A stretch of 64,000 nucleotides of DNA from Gaoshiqia hydrogeniformans (GTDB taxonomy: Bacteria; Bacteroidota; Bacteroidia; Bacteroidales; Prolixibacteraceae), in contig NZ_CP186334.1 in assembly GCF_049347105.1 (NCBI RefSeq), positions 1,364,001-1,428,000 on the forward strand. The letters are read 5' to 3'. The translations under genes and the position numbers were made by a program. Under the pieces are notes generated by a model. The model did not search any database. It worked only from the letters and a program-made list of their open reading frames with translations, and had not been told where the DNA came from. Position 1 is the stretch's first letter. Each line of letters opens with the position of its first letter. Below, one piece after another: positions 7,694 through 15,971 of the stretch.

Positions 7694-8572
7694 ATGGGCA
7701 GTTTAAAAGAAATACGTACACGAATATCATCGGTAAAAACAACCCGGCAGGTGACCAGCGCCATGAAAATGGTATCGGCAGCTAAACTGAAAAAAGCACA
7801 GGACGCGATTCTTCAGATCAGGCCCTACGCCGATAAACTGTCAGAAATTCTGGGCTCACTCAGCGCCAGCCTCGAAAATGCAGGCGGATCGATTTATACC
7901 GAACAACGCGAACCGGAGCAGGTTTTACTGGTACTGATCAGTTCGAACCGGGGTTTGTGCGGGGCATTTAATTCGTCCATCGCCAAAACGGCCCTCGATC
8001 TGGCTTTCGACCGATACGCCCGCCAGCTAAAAAACGGGAAACTCGATTTTTTGGTTATCGGGAAACAAGGAGAGAAATACCTGAAGGCCCGCAGGATGAA
8101 TGTTACCGGACAGGCTAACGAGATTTTTGACAACCTGAATTTTGAGCAGGTATCCAAACTGGCCGAAAACCTGATGACCGATTTTGCCGCAAATGCTTAC
8201 GACCGGATAGAATTGGTTTACAACGAGTTTAAAAATGCGGCAGTGCAGGTTTGTACCACGGAACAATTTCTGCCTGTAGAAATCAGCCGGGAGGAAAAAG
8301 GCGCCGCAAATTATGATTTTATTTACGAGCCTTCAAAAGAGAAAATCGTGCAGGAACTGATTCCCCGTTCGTTAAAGATTCAGCTGTTTAAAGCCCTGCT
8401 CGACTCCAACGCGGCAGAACACGGCGCCCGCATGACCGCCATGCACAAAGCAACTGATAATGCCACCGAATTGATCCAGGAGCTAACCCTGACCTTCAAC
8501 AAAGCCCGCCAGGCAGCCATTACGAACGAAATTCTGGAGGTAACCAACGGTGCAGAAGCCTTGAACGGATAA
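7694..8572 (+). CDS. atpG: F1Fo ATP synthase subunit gamma
   Basis: 292 residues. The N-terminal coiled-coil arm MGSLKEIRTRISSVKTTRQVTSAMKMVSAAK and the C-terminal arm ARMTAMHKATDNATELIQELTLTFNKARQAAITNEILE are the two most conserved parts of gamma. The Rossmann-like middle domain contains the SSNRGLCGAFNS motif (about 80-91). It is the rotating central shaft. It ends the operon, 48 bp after atpA, before a bidirectional terminator. Confidence 0.96.
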   Translation: MGSLKEIRTRISSVKTTRQVTSAMKMVSAAKLKKAQDAILQIRPYADKLSEILGSLSASLENAGGSIYTEQREPEQVLLVLISSNRGLCGAFNSSIAKTALDLAFDRYARQLKNGKLDFLVIGKQGEKYLKARRMNVTGQANEIFDNLNFEQVSKLAENLMTDFAANAYDRIELVYNEFKNAAVQVCTTEQFLPVEISREEKGAANYDFIYEPSKEKIVQELIPRSLKIQLFKALLDSNAAEHGARMTAMHKATDNATELIQELTLTFNKARQAAITNEILEVTNGAEALNG

Positions 8573-8594
8573 TCAATTTCATAACCCCCATAAC

Positions 8595-8625
8595 AAAAAA
8601 GGAGCCTCAAACGAAGCTCCTTTTT
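8595..8625. terminator. Bidirectional intrinsic terminator between atpG and tsf
   Basis: AAAAAAGGAGC (8595-8605) and GCTCCTTTTT (8616-8625) form a stem with A and T runs on both sides, in the 74-bp gap between the convergent ends of atpG and tsf. It can end transcription from both directions. Confidence 0.8.
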
Positions 8626-8646
8626 ATATTTAATTTCAAATACGAA

Positions 8647-9474
8647 TTATTCGGATAAAGCATAACGGATAAAACCGGTAGCGGTAAGCCCTTTGCTGCC
8701 CGAATTCAGATATTCGCCCACGGTTACTTTGTTATCTTTCACGAAAGCCTGATTTAACAAGGTACTTTCCTTGAAAAATTTAACCAAAGCGCCCTGTGCA
8801 ATTTTATCCAGCATGGCTTCAGGTTTACCTTCCAAACGGAATTTTTCTTTCGCAATTTCCAGCTCTTTCTCAACAACCTCGGGAGAAACAAAATCTTTAT
8901 CAACAGCAACCGGGTTCATGGCAGCAACCTGCATCGCCACATCTTTGGCCACTTGTTTGTCAACATTTGCCTGGTTAAAACCAACTACGGTAGCCAGCTT
9001 ATTTCCCGGGTGGATATAACCGACCACAAAATCGGCCTGAAGACTGCTATAATACGATAATTCAATTTTCTCGCCGATAACACCGGTTTGTTCGGTGACA
9101 TGGTCTGCAATGGTGCGGCCATCCAGCTTTAGCGCTTTTAAAGCCTCCAGATCAGCAGGCTTTTCGGCAATCGCCAGATCCAGAAATTTCTGTGTTAAGC
9201 TGACAAAACCTTCATTTTTTGCAACGAAGTCAGTTTCGCAGTTCAACACTACAATTGCTCCAAACTTGTTGTCATCGCTCACTTTAGCAAGAACAGCGCC
9301 CTCTGTCGCATCGCGGTCAGAACGTTTACTTGCAACCAGTTTACCTTTTTCACGGATAATTTCAATGGCCCGGTTAAAATCGCCATCTGCGTCGGACAGT
9401 GCATTTTTACAATCCATCATGCCGGCGCCAGTTGCTTTACGCAACTTCATTACATCTGCAGCAGTAATTGCCAT
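8647..9474 (-). CDS. tsf: Elongation factor Ts
   Basis: 275 residues. It is the nucleotide exchange factor for EF-Tu. The N-terminal UBA-like domain (MAITAADVMKLRKATGAGMMDCKNAL) and the conserved TDFVAKNEGF motif (about 81-90), which contacts EF-Tu, are present. Two core subdomains follow. It is the last gene of the rplM-rpsI-rpsB-tsf transcription unit, 33 bp after rpsB, and meets atpG at the shared terminator. Confidence 0.97.
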   Translation of the reverse strand: MAITAADVMKLRKATGAGMMDCKNALSDADGDFNRAIEIIREKGKLVASKRSDRDATEGAVLAKVSDDNKFGAIVVLNCETDFVAKNEGFVSLTQKFLDLAIAEKPADLEALKALKLDGRTIADHVTEQTGVIGEKIELSYYSSLQADFVVGYIHPGNKLATVVGFNQANVDKQVAKDVAMQVAAMNPVAVDKDFVSPEVVEKELEIAKEKFRLEGKPEAMLDKIAQGALVKFFKESTLLNQAFVKDNKVTVGEYLNSGSKGLTATGFIRYALSE

Positions 9475-9507
9475 AATTTTTTGTTTTTATATTTCTGGAA
9501 TGAGCAA

Positions 9508-10374
9508 TTAGTCTTCCAATTCTTCTTCGTCATTCGTTTCGTCGGCCTCAACCAAATCTTCATCTTCTTCGTCTTCATCTTCTTCAACTAAATCTTCATC
9601 TTCTTCGAATTTAGCAGCAGATTTTTTGGCGTCAGCTTTCTTCGACTTTTTCACTGGAGCATCGTCTCCGTCTTTTTCACGCTCAACCTTACGTTCGTTC
9701 AGGCCTTCGGCAATTGCGTCGCACATTAGGCGAACGATCAGTCGGATAGACTGAGAAGCGTCGTCGTTTGCAGGAATAACAAAGTCGATCCCATCGGGGT
9801 CAGAGTTCGTATCAACCATCGCAAATACCGGAATACCCAGTTTTTGTGCTTCACGTACAGCGATTTTTTCTTTCAGTACGTCAACCACAAACAAAGCGGC
9901 TGGAAGGCGGGTCAGGTCGGCAATCGAACCCAGCATTTTTTCCAGTTTTGCGCGTTGACGTGTAATTTGCAACTTTTCGCGTTTTGATAAGTTATCCCAA
10001 CTGCTATCTTTGGTCATTTTGTCGATAGAGATCATTTTCTTAACCGCTTTGCGGATAGTTGGGAAATTTGTCAGCATACCGCCAGGCCAACGTTCAACAA
10101 CGTATGGCATATTCACTTTACCAACTGCATCAGCAACAAGCTCTTTGGCTTGTTTCTTTGTTGCCACAAATAAGATTTTGCGTCCCGATTTGGTAATTTG
10201 TTTAATCGCAGCAGCAGCTTCGTCAATTTTTACGACCGTTTTTTGCAAGTCGATGATGTGGATCCCATTTTTCTCCATGAAAATGTATGGAGCCATGTTT
10301 GGATTCCACTTTCTTTTCAGGTGACCAAAATGTACACCTGCATCCAATAATTCCTGAAAATTTGTTCTTGGCAT
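9508..10374 (-). CDS. rpsB: 30S ribosomal protein S2 with acidic C-terminal tail
   Basis: 288 residues. The S2 core starts NFQELLDAGVHFGHLKRKWNP and ends near residue 225 (IVRLMCDAIAEGLNERK). Beyond it is a roughly 55-residue tail: a Lys/Asp stretch, then almost only Glu/Asp with internal repeats of DEDLVE-type units. Such tails are known from several Bacteroidetes S2 proteins and are expected to be disordered. S2 is assembled late onto the small subunit. The gene lies 105 bp after rpsI and 33 bp before tsf. Confidence 0.96.
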   Translation of the reverse strand: MPRTNFQELLDAGVHFGHLKRKWNPNMAPYIFMEKNGIHIIDLQKTVVKIDEAAAAIKQITKSGRKILFVATKKQAKELVADAVGKVNMPYVVERWPGGMLTNFPTIRKAVKKMISIDKMTKDSSWDNLSKREKLQITRQRAKLEKMLGSIADLTRLPAALFVVDVLKEKIAVREAQKLGIPVFAMVDTNSDPDGIDFVIPANDDASQSIRLIVRLMCDAIAEGLNERKVEREKDGDDAPVKKSKKADAKKSAAKFEEDEDLVEEDEDEEDEDLVEADETNDEEELED

Positions 10375-10410
10375 CTTTTTACTTTTTTAAATAATTTGTT
10401 GAAAAGCAAC

Positions 10411-10444
10411 CTCTGAGTAGTCCCTCTAAAGCGGAGAGTCTCAG
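10411..10444 (-). promoter_or_regulatory. Imperfect hairpin in the rpsI-rpsB gap
   Basis: CTGAG at 10413-10417 pairs with CTCAG at 10440-10444, continued inward by CCCTC against GAGAG with a few unpaired bases. It lies 37 bp upstream of the rpsB start in the only sizeable gap of this ribosomal operon. It may be an S2 regulatory leader or an RNA processing site. Pairing is moderate. Confidence 0.35.
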
Positions 10445-10479
10445 TGATTTCAGATCCACAGTTATTTTGAAATAATCTA

Positions 10480-10866
10480 TTAACGTTTTGAAAACTGGAA
10501 GCGTTTACGGGCTTTGGGCTGACCTGGTTTTTTACGTTCCACTTCACGCGGATCGCGGGTCATAAAGCCTGCGCGTTTCAGTTCGGTTTTTGATTCCGGA
10601 TTGATTTCGACCAATGCGCGGGAAATAGCTAAACGTACAGCTTCTGCCTGTCCTTTAATACCGCCGCCATCCAGGTTGACCTGGATATCGTACTGATCGG
10701 CGACACCAAGCAGGTTAAGAGGCTGCATAACAATAAACTGTAGCGTACCACTGGGAAAATATTCATTCAGTTCCCGCTTGTTAATGGTAATCTTTCCTTT
10801 GCCTTCGCTGACAATAATACGGGCAACGGCAGTTTTTCTACGTCCTAAGGTGTTAACTACTTCCAT
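10480..10866 (-). CDS. rpsI: 30S ribosomal protein S9
   Basis: 128 residues with the family features: an N-terminal GRRKTAVARI motif, the central GGGIKGQAEAVRLAISRAL segment and the C-terminal RKKPGQPKARKRFQFSKR tail whose final SKR reaches the decoding site. The start is 2 bp after the rplM stop on the same strand, the usual rplM-rpsI pair. Confidence 0.97.
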   Translation of the reverse strand: MEVVNTLGRRKTAVARIIVSEGKGKITINKRELNEYFPSGTLQFIVMQPLNLLGVADQYDIQVNLDGGGIKGQAEAVRLAISRALVEINPESKTELKRAGFMTRDPREVERKKPGQPKARKRFQFSKR

Positions 10867-10868
10867 TG

Positions 10869-11327
10869 TTATAATTTAATAGTATTAAAATCAATTACTT
10901 TCGGGTTTTGAGCTTCATGTTTATGCTCAGGACCGGCATACACTTTCATATTCCCGTAAATAGCATGTCCCAGACGATTTTTTGGTAACATCCCTTTTAC
11001 GGCTTTCTCAACTAAACGCTCAGGAAATCTTTTCAGGATTTCTGAGGGGGTTTGGCTGCGCTGTCCTCCCGGATAACCTGTATAACGCAGGTATACTTTG
11101 TCATTCAGCTTGTTTCCGGTCAGCATGACCTTTTCGGCATTAATGACAATCACATTGTCTCCACAATCGACATGCGGAGTAAAATTAGGTTTGTGTTTTC
11201 CGCGCAGCATTTTGGCAACGGCGCTGGCCAAACGACCCAACGGCATGCCGGCTGCATCAACCACAACCCATTCTTTGTTTACCGTGGCGCTGTTGGCCGA
11301 TACGGTTTTGTAAGATAAAGTATCCAC
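10869..11327 (-). CDS. rplM: 50S ribosomal protein L13
   Basis: 152 residues. Conserved L13 segments are visible: WVVVDAAGMPLGRLAS near the N-terminus, LRGKHKPNFTPHVDCGD, and the VEKAVKGMLPKNRLG loop. An early assembly protein of the large subunit. It is the first gene of the rplM-rpsI-rpsB-tsf unit and is preceded by a leader of about 155 nt from a well-matched promoter. Confidence 0.97.
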   Translation of the reverse strand: MDTLSYKTVSANSATVNKEWVVVDAAGMPLGRLASAVAKMLRGKHKPNFTPHVDCGDNVIVINAEKVMLTGNKLNDKVYLRYTGYPGGQRSQTPSEILKRFPERLVEKAVKGMLPKNRLGHAIYGNMKVYAGPEHKHEAQNPKVIDFNTIKL

Positions 11328-11489
11328 TTGCTCAATTTTTTTTAATTAAACACTAAAAGTTGCAAAAACTTACATTTCAATTTGTTGGAAGTTTCCGGGT
11401 TATCAACATCGGGCACGTTAATAACTTTTCTATCTTCAACATTTTTAATAAATTATAAGAACTGCAAGTACGGACAATAATCGGGACTG

Positions 11490-11520
11490 CAAAAGTATTT
11501 CTTTTTTTTGAAAATGCAAA
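11490..11520 (-). promoter_or_regulatory. Promoter of the rplM-rpsI-rpsB-tsf unit
   Basis: On the minus strand TTTG (11520-11517), exactly 19 nt, then TACTTTTG (11497-11490) matches TTTG-N19-TAnnTTTG perfectly. It predicts a leader of about 155 nt before rplM (11327). The leader region 11328-11484 holds no obvious gene beyond a 21-codon ATG-TGA frame (11442-11377) that is probably chance. Confidence 0.7.
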
Positions 11521-11593
11521 CTCCGGGAAATACCAAAAAGAAAATTAACACAAAGATTTACAAGAATTAAGAGGCAGGCCGGATCACGAGCGG

Positions 11594-12394
11594 TTACGAA
11601 ACAGCTACAGTCAAAAAATAGCCGTTGTGCTTGCGAATATTCACGACCCGGTTTTTATCGAACAGCACATACTGTCCTTTCATTCCCAACAGCTTCCCTT
11701 CAATAACCGGATCCTTGTCAAAGGTGAGGCTGTTGATTTTATCCGGGTATTCGAGTACCGGATACTCCAGCGAGACTAACCGACTGTCGTCGCACTCATA
11801 TTGTTTCAGTTCGGCCGGAAGAAGGCTGATCACATTGGCTTTCTCGTCCAACAGGTTGATGTTGTTGTCTATTTTATTCTGAAGCATCGTTCTCCAGTTG
11901 GTTTTATCAGGGAAATACTTCTTCAGGAACACCTCAATTACACCGGCAATATGGCGGTTAGGCGTTTTGGCAACACGAATGGCGTAACTGGCGCCCTGAT
12001 CAATCCAGCGCGTTGGAATTTGGTGATGCCGTGTTACCCCGACTTTCAGCCCTCCCGAAACAGCCAGGTAAACGTAGTGATCGATCAGGTCGTGTTCTTT
12101 TGCCCATTCCAGATCGCGGGCAATGCCAAACTGGGCTTTGGATAACTCAGGGCGCATGACGGTTTCGCTCGCCTCGGGCGCGGTTTGAAGGCACGAATAA
12201 CAAAACCCCTGTCCAAACGAGGTTTTTGTCTTTTTACCGCATGCCACACAATTAATCTGCCCGTCGAAGCGAAAGCTGATCTGCTTTCCCAGCAAGGCAT
12301 TCATATCAATTTGTTGATCTCCCACCGGCAGGTAATATTGAATGGGGGCGCCCGGCCCGGTGTGCATCTTCAGTATATTTCCCTGGTATTCCAT
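11594..12394 (-). CDS. DUF2797 domain-containing protein
   Basis: 266 residues with a zinc-ribbon motif near the N-terminus (C49, C52, C65, C68) followed by a segment VSGGLKVGVTRHHQIPTRWIDQGA (about 109-132), characteristic of DUF2797 proteins, which are related to GIY-YIG-like folds. The biochemical role of the family is not established. No signal peptide or membrane span is seen, so it is likely cytoplasmic. It is the gene just downstream of a HAD phosphatase (18 bp gap, same strand), so the two are probably co-transcribed. Confidence 0.8.
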   Translation of the reverse strand: MEYQGNILKMHTGPGAPIQYYLPVGDQQIDMNALLGKQISFRFDGQINCVACGKKTKTSFGQGFCYSCLQTAPEASETVMRPELSKAQFGIARDLEWAKEHDLIDHYVYLAVSGGLKVGVTRHHQIPTRWIDQGASYAIRVAKTPNRHIAGVIEVFLKKYFPDKTNWRTMLQNKIDNNINLLDEKANVISLLPAELKQYECDDSRLVSLEYPVLEYPDKINSLTFDKDPVIEGKLLGMKGQYVLFDKNRVVNIRKHNGYFLTVAVS

Positions 12395-12412
12395 AATTTT
12401 TTCACCTCAGGT

Positions 12413-13129
12413 TTATAAATACAAAAATGATTCGCTGAATAAATTCAAAACATCGTGAATCTCTTTCAGTTCAAAAAAACGGTCACTTTTGATTTCTTTC
12501 GGATCCATACGTTCGTATTCCCAGGTTGTATAAAAAGGAACATGCGCCGCATAGCCGCCCAGTTCAATCACCGGTAAAATATCTGATCTCAGCGAATTGC
12601 CGACCATCAGAAACTGACCGGCCGGAACTTCCAGGTGTTTCATTAATTCCTGGTAGTTTTCCTTCCGTTTGTGGGTCATAATTTCAATGTGATGAAAATA
12701 CTTCAGTAAACCCGATTTTTTCAATTTCCGTTCCTGATCGAGCAAATCGCCCTTGGTAGCCACCACAAGCCGGCATTTTCCGTACAGCTTATCCAGTAAA
12801 TCAACAATGCCGTCGAGCAAAACCACGTCTTTTTGCAACATGTTTTTCCCAATACAAATGATGGCTTCAATCTGATCAGGACGTACTTTTTTAGAGGAAA
12901 CCAACAAAGCTGTTTCAATCAGCGAAAGGATAAATGCCTTGATGCCATACCCGTAAAGTTCCATATTCTGCACTTCAACGCGAAACAGTTCTTCCATCAC
13001 GTTCCGGTCGGGCGCATAGGCTGCCATGACCTGGCAAAAAGCCTGCTCGGCTTCACGAAAAAAATTTTCATTCTCCCAAAGGGTGTCATCGGCATCAAAT
13101 GCAATGACTCGTATATCGTTCAAACTCAT
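12413..13129 (-). CDS. HAD superfamily hydrolase
   Basis: 238 residues. Motif I is FDADDT with nucleophile D12 and acid/base D14; motif II is the Thr in VVATKGD; a conserved lysine follows in THKRKENY; motif IV is the acidic pair region VGNSLRSDI. The cap is a helical insert between motifs I and II (C1 type), as in phosphoglycolate phosphatase-like enzymes. The substrate is a small phosphoester that cannot be named from sequence. It precedes the DUF2797 gene in the same direction. Confidence 0.85.
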   Translation of the reverse strand: MSLNDIRVIAFDADDTLWENENFFREAEQAFCQVMAAYAPDRNVMEELFRVEVQNMELYGYGIKAFILSLIETALLVSSKKVRPDQIEAIICIGKNMLQKDVVLLDGIVDLLDKLYGKCRLVVATKGDLLDQERKLKKSGLLKYFHHIEIMTHKRKENYQELMKHLEVPAGQFLMVGNSLRSDILPVIELGGYAAHVPFYTTWEYERMDPKEIKSDRFFELKEIHDVLNLFSESFLYL

Positions 13130-13225
13130 ATCACGCTAAATGAAGGTCAAAGTTAAGAAGTTTATACGAAAGCGTGGTATGGCGAAAAAAGAAGAATCGT
13201 CAGACCGGCACTCCTGCGCAGCAGA

Positions 13226-13260
13226 AGAAAGCCGCCCTTCCTGGCGAAGAACGGCTTTCT
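13226..13260 (-). terminator. Intrinsic terminator after the GH2 beta-mannosidase gene
   Basis: AGAAAGCCG (13226-13234) and CGGCTTTCT (13252-13260) are perfect inverted arms, with extra pairing in the loop. It lies 20 bp past the stop codon at 13281 on the minus strand. The downstream T run is short and mixed. Confidence 0.6.
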
Positions 13261-13280
13261 CTTCGAAATCAATATCCGCA

Positions 13281-15854
13281 TTAAAAAGCCTGATCCAGGG
13301 TTTGGACGGCAAAAATTTCATCGAGCCGCTCTTTGGAGACCGAAGTTTCCAGTTTTACCCTGATTTCTTCTCCCGGCAGCAGGTCGAAATAGTTATCCGA
13401 GAAAAACCCTTCTTCGTCGCCAATGGTCATAAACAGGTTTTTAGCGAGTTTGCCTGATTGCAGTCTGATTTCGTAACCACCGTCAACTGCGGCAATGGAA
13501 TATTTTACTTCCGGCTTTGGCAAGTTCAGTTCTTTCACCGGACGGAAATAATACAGGTTTCCGGCGACCGCCTGCCCGTTCTCCGTCACCTCGGCAACCA
13601 ATACCTGGTTCCGGCTGTCTTTTCCTTTCAAAAATTCCTGTTGGCTGACGTCGAAGTACGAAGCGCCGGAATTGGCTGGAACCCTCGCCGACACGCTGCT
13701 CTCCCACACTACCTGCCCATTGAAATCAACCAAACTGAGTTTCAGTTCGGCATTGATTTCCTGCAGCCGGTCATTTACAATGCTCACTTTTAACCGGTCG
13801 CCTTCGTTGTAAGGTGAAACCAACACCGGTTCGAAGCCTTTTTTTACATAGTACTGCAAGGCTTTCCATCGCTGGTAATAATCAGTCGAACTCCATGAAG
13901 CCACCGGCCAGCAATCATTAATCTGCCAATACAGGCTCCCCATACAGAACGGCATGGCCCGGCGGTGTCCTTCCAAAGCAAATTTAATCCCTTCGGCCTG
14001 CAACACCTGATTCACGTACAGGAACGATTCAAAATCTTTCGGTTTTTTGTAATCCTGCAACATGTAATATTCAATGGTTTTATTCCCGATTGACGACCGC
14101 TGGTGCGAGTTCATCACTTCCGAAACAATATCGAAATCTTCGGGCAAGGCGTATTGTTTCACGGTTTTTAGTTCGGGGAACGACTGAAAACCATATTCGC
14201 TCATAAAACGGGCCAGGTGAGTCGCGTAGTTTTTAAAGGGTTCTTTTCCCCACCAAACGCCCCAGTAATGTTCGTCGCCATTCACCAGGTCGGCCGGGAT
14301 GCCTGTTCCCGAAGAAGGGCTTGAGCTCCAGTAAGCCCGCGAGGGATCGTAGGTTTCAATGGCTTCGGGCAACACCTTGTGAAAAATATCTTCATAAGCC
14401 TTCCAGATTTTATCGGCATTTTCCTGGCTTTTGGCTTCTTCTGCCCGTTTCCAGCCCCAACCAAACCAGGCGGCGAGAATTTCGTTATTGCCGCACCATA
14501 AAGCAATGCTGGGGTGATTTCGCAAACGTTTCACTTGATCGGCTGCTTCTTCTTTTACATTTTCAAGAAAAGCTTCGTCTCCGGGAAACATCGCGCAGGC
14601 GAACATGAAATCCTGCCAGATCAGGATACCGGCTTCGTCGCACAGGTCGTAGAATAAATCATCTTCATAGATACCGCCACCCCAGATACGCAGCATGTTC
14701 ATGTTTGATGATTTCGCCGTATTTACCACGGTGCGGTACATCTCGTCCGAAACACGCGAAGGAAACACGTCGTTGGGAATGTAATTGGCGCCTTTCATGA
14801 ACACGGGTACGCCATTGAGCTTAAAATAAAACGACGTACCTTGTCCGTCCTTTTCGCGAACCAATTCGAGGGTGCGGATCCCAACACGATCGGTTATCCC
14901 GGTTGTTCTTCGTCCAACAGTAACCTTAGCTTCAATCTGATAAAGCGGCTGCTCGCCCAGGCCGTTTGTCCACCACAGTTTTGGGTTGACAATCTCAAAA
15001 TCAACCGGATAAGAAGCAACGCCCTTTTCTAAATCCAGCCTGGCTGTTGCCAACACCCGCCCTTCATTTTCAATTTGAACCGTAGCCGGGGTTTTCTCCT
15101 CCGCTTCGATTTCGACAACAGCGGTAAAACGGGCCCGACCGGTTTCCACTTCATGCTGAACGATCTGCAGGTTGCTGATGCGCAGTTCGTCCCAGGCTTT
15201 CAGGAATACTGGCCGCCAAATACCGCTGGTCACCAGGCGAGGCCCCCAGTCCCAGCCAAAATGATACCCGGCCTTACGGGTGTAAACACTCACCTTCTTA
15301 CCGCCTTCCACCTGACCAATTCCGGCCAGGTCGTTATCCGAAACCGGAATCACCAGATCGTTGGTATCGTATTTTTTAAGGCCTTCGGTAATGGGTGAGC
15401 GGAAAACGATCTTCAGCTCATTATCACCTTCTTTCAGAAAAGGTTTTACCTCCACCAGGTATTCGCGAAACATGTTATCGGTGGAAGTCACTTTTTCGCC
15501 ATTCACAAAAATGTCGGCGTAGGTGTCAAGTCCTTTAAAGTCGAGCGCTACGCGATCGCGTTCCAGCTCATCCTGTATCCGGAACGTTGTTTTGTATGCC
15601 CAGTTTAGTTTATCGATCCACTGAAGATCGTGTTCATTCAACCGGTAAAACGGGTCCTGAATAATTTCGGCTGACAATAAATCGGTATGGATACAACCGG
15701 GGACCTCGGCCGGCAACCATTCTTCTCTCCCGTCTTCCGAAAACAACCAGCCTTCATTAATTTCCTGTATCATATCAAGTGATGAATCTTTTGGTTGACA
15801 GGCCACCAACAGGGTTACTGTCAACATGATTAAAATGGATAAGTGTCGGGTCAT
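13281..15854 (-). CDS. GH2 beta-mannosidase, lipoprotein
   Basis: 857 residues from the ATG at 15854 (MTRHLSILIM); an in-frame ATG at 15884 would add ten residues before the signal. A lipoprotein signal ends LLVAC. The layout is GH2: sugar-binding jelly roll (about 30-190), Ig-like domain, TIM barrel (about 325-640), C-terminal beta domains. The acid/base is E458 in WCGNNE and the nucleophile is E553 in MSEYGFQS; this NNE and SEYG form is that of beta-mannosidases. It would release beta-linked mannose from N-glycan cores or mannans at the cell surface or in the periplasm. It stands alone between two terminators at the left end of the mannoside island. Confidence 0.85.
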   Translation of the reverse strand: MTRHLSILIMLTVTLLVACQPKDSSLDMIQEINEGWLFSEDGREEWLPAEVPGCIHTDLLSAEIIQDPFYRLNEHDLQWIDKLNWAYKTTFRIQDELERDRVALDFKGLDTYADIFVNGEKVTSTDNMFREYLVEVKPFLKEGDNELKIVFRSPITEGLKKYDTNDLVIPVSDNDLAGIGQVEGGKKVSVYTRKAGYHFGWDWGPRLVTSGIWRPVFLKAWDELRISNLQIVQHEVETGRARFTAVVEIEAEEKTPATVQIENEGRVLATARLDLEKGVASYPVDFEIVNPKLWWTNGLGEQPLYQIEAKVTVGRRTTGITDRVGIRTLELVREKDGQGTSFYFKLNGVPVFMKGANYIPNDVFPSRVSDEMYRTVVNTAKSSNMNMLRIWGGGIYEDDLFYDLCDEAGILIWQDFMFACAMFPGDEAFLENVKEEAADQVKRLRNHPSIALWCGNNEILAAWFGWGWKRAEEAKSQENADKIWKAYEDIFHKVLPEAIETYDPSRAYWSSSPSSGTGIPADLVNGDEHYWGVWWGKEPFKNYATHLARFMSEYGFQSFPELKTVKQYALPEDFDIVSEVMNSHQRSSIGNKTIEYYMLQDYKKPKDFESFLYVNQVLQAEGIKFALEGHRRAMPFCMGSLYWQINDCWPVASWSSTDYYQRWKALQYYVKKGFEPVLVSPYNEGDRLKVSIVNDRLQEINAELKLSLVDFNGQVVWESSVSARVPANSGASYFDVSQQEFLKGKDSRNQVLVAEVTENGQAVAGNLYYFRPVKELNLPKPEVKYSIAAVDGGYEIRLQSGKLAKNLFMTIGDEEGFFSDNYFDLLPGEEIRVKLETSVSKERLDEIFAVQTLDQAF

Positions 15855-15931
15855 CGGTTTTGAGTTTAATTTATAAGAACCCAAAATTCGGAAATGAAAC
15901 GGGGATTCACAAGAAAAGGCAGGTCGATTAT

Positions 15932-15969
15932 GAAAAGATCCGGCCTTTTTAAGCGGACCGGATCTTTTC
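15932..15969 (-). terminator. Intrinsic terminator after the first Gfo/Idh gene
   Basis: GAAAAGATCCGG (15932-15943) and CCGGATCTTTTC (15958-15969) form a perfect 12-bp stem with a 14-nt loop, just past the stop codon at 15972 on the minus strand. It separates the oxidoreductase from the GH2 gene. Confidence 0.7.
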
Positions 15970-15971
15970 TT

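Noticed and set aside
2840..8572. Incomplete ATP synthase operon by deletion (atpD and atpC missing)
   Set aside because: Bacteroidetes normally keep atpD-atpC at a distant locus, so the absence here is expected.
11377..11442. Leader peptide gene before rplM (21 codons)
   Set aside because: A short ATG-TGA frame exists in the leader but has no notable composition or repeated codons, and its frame is likely chance.
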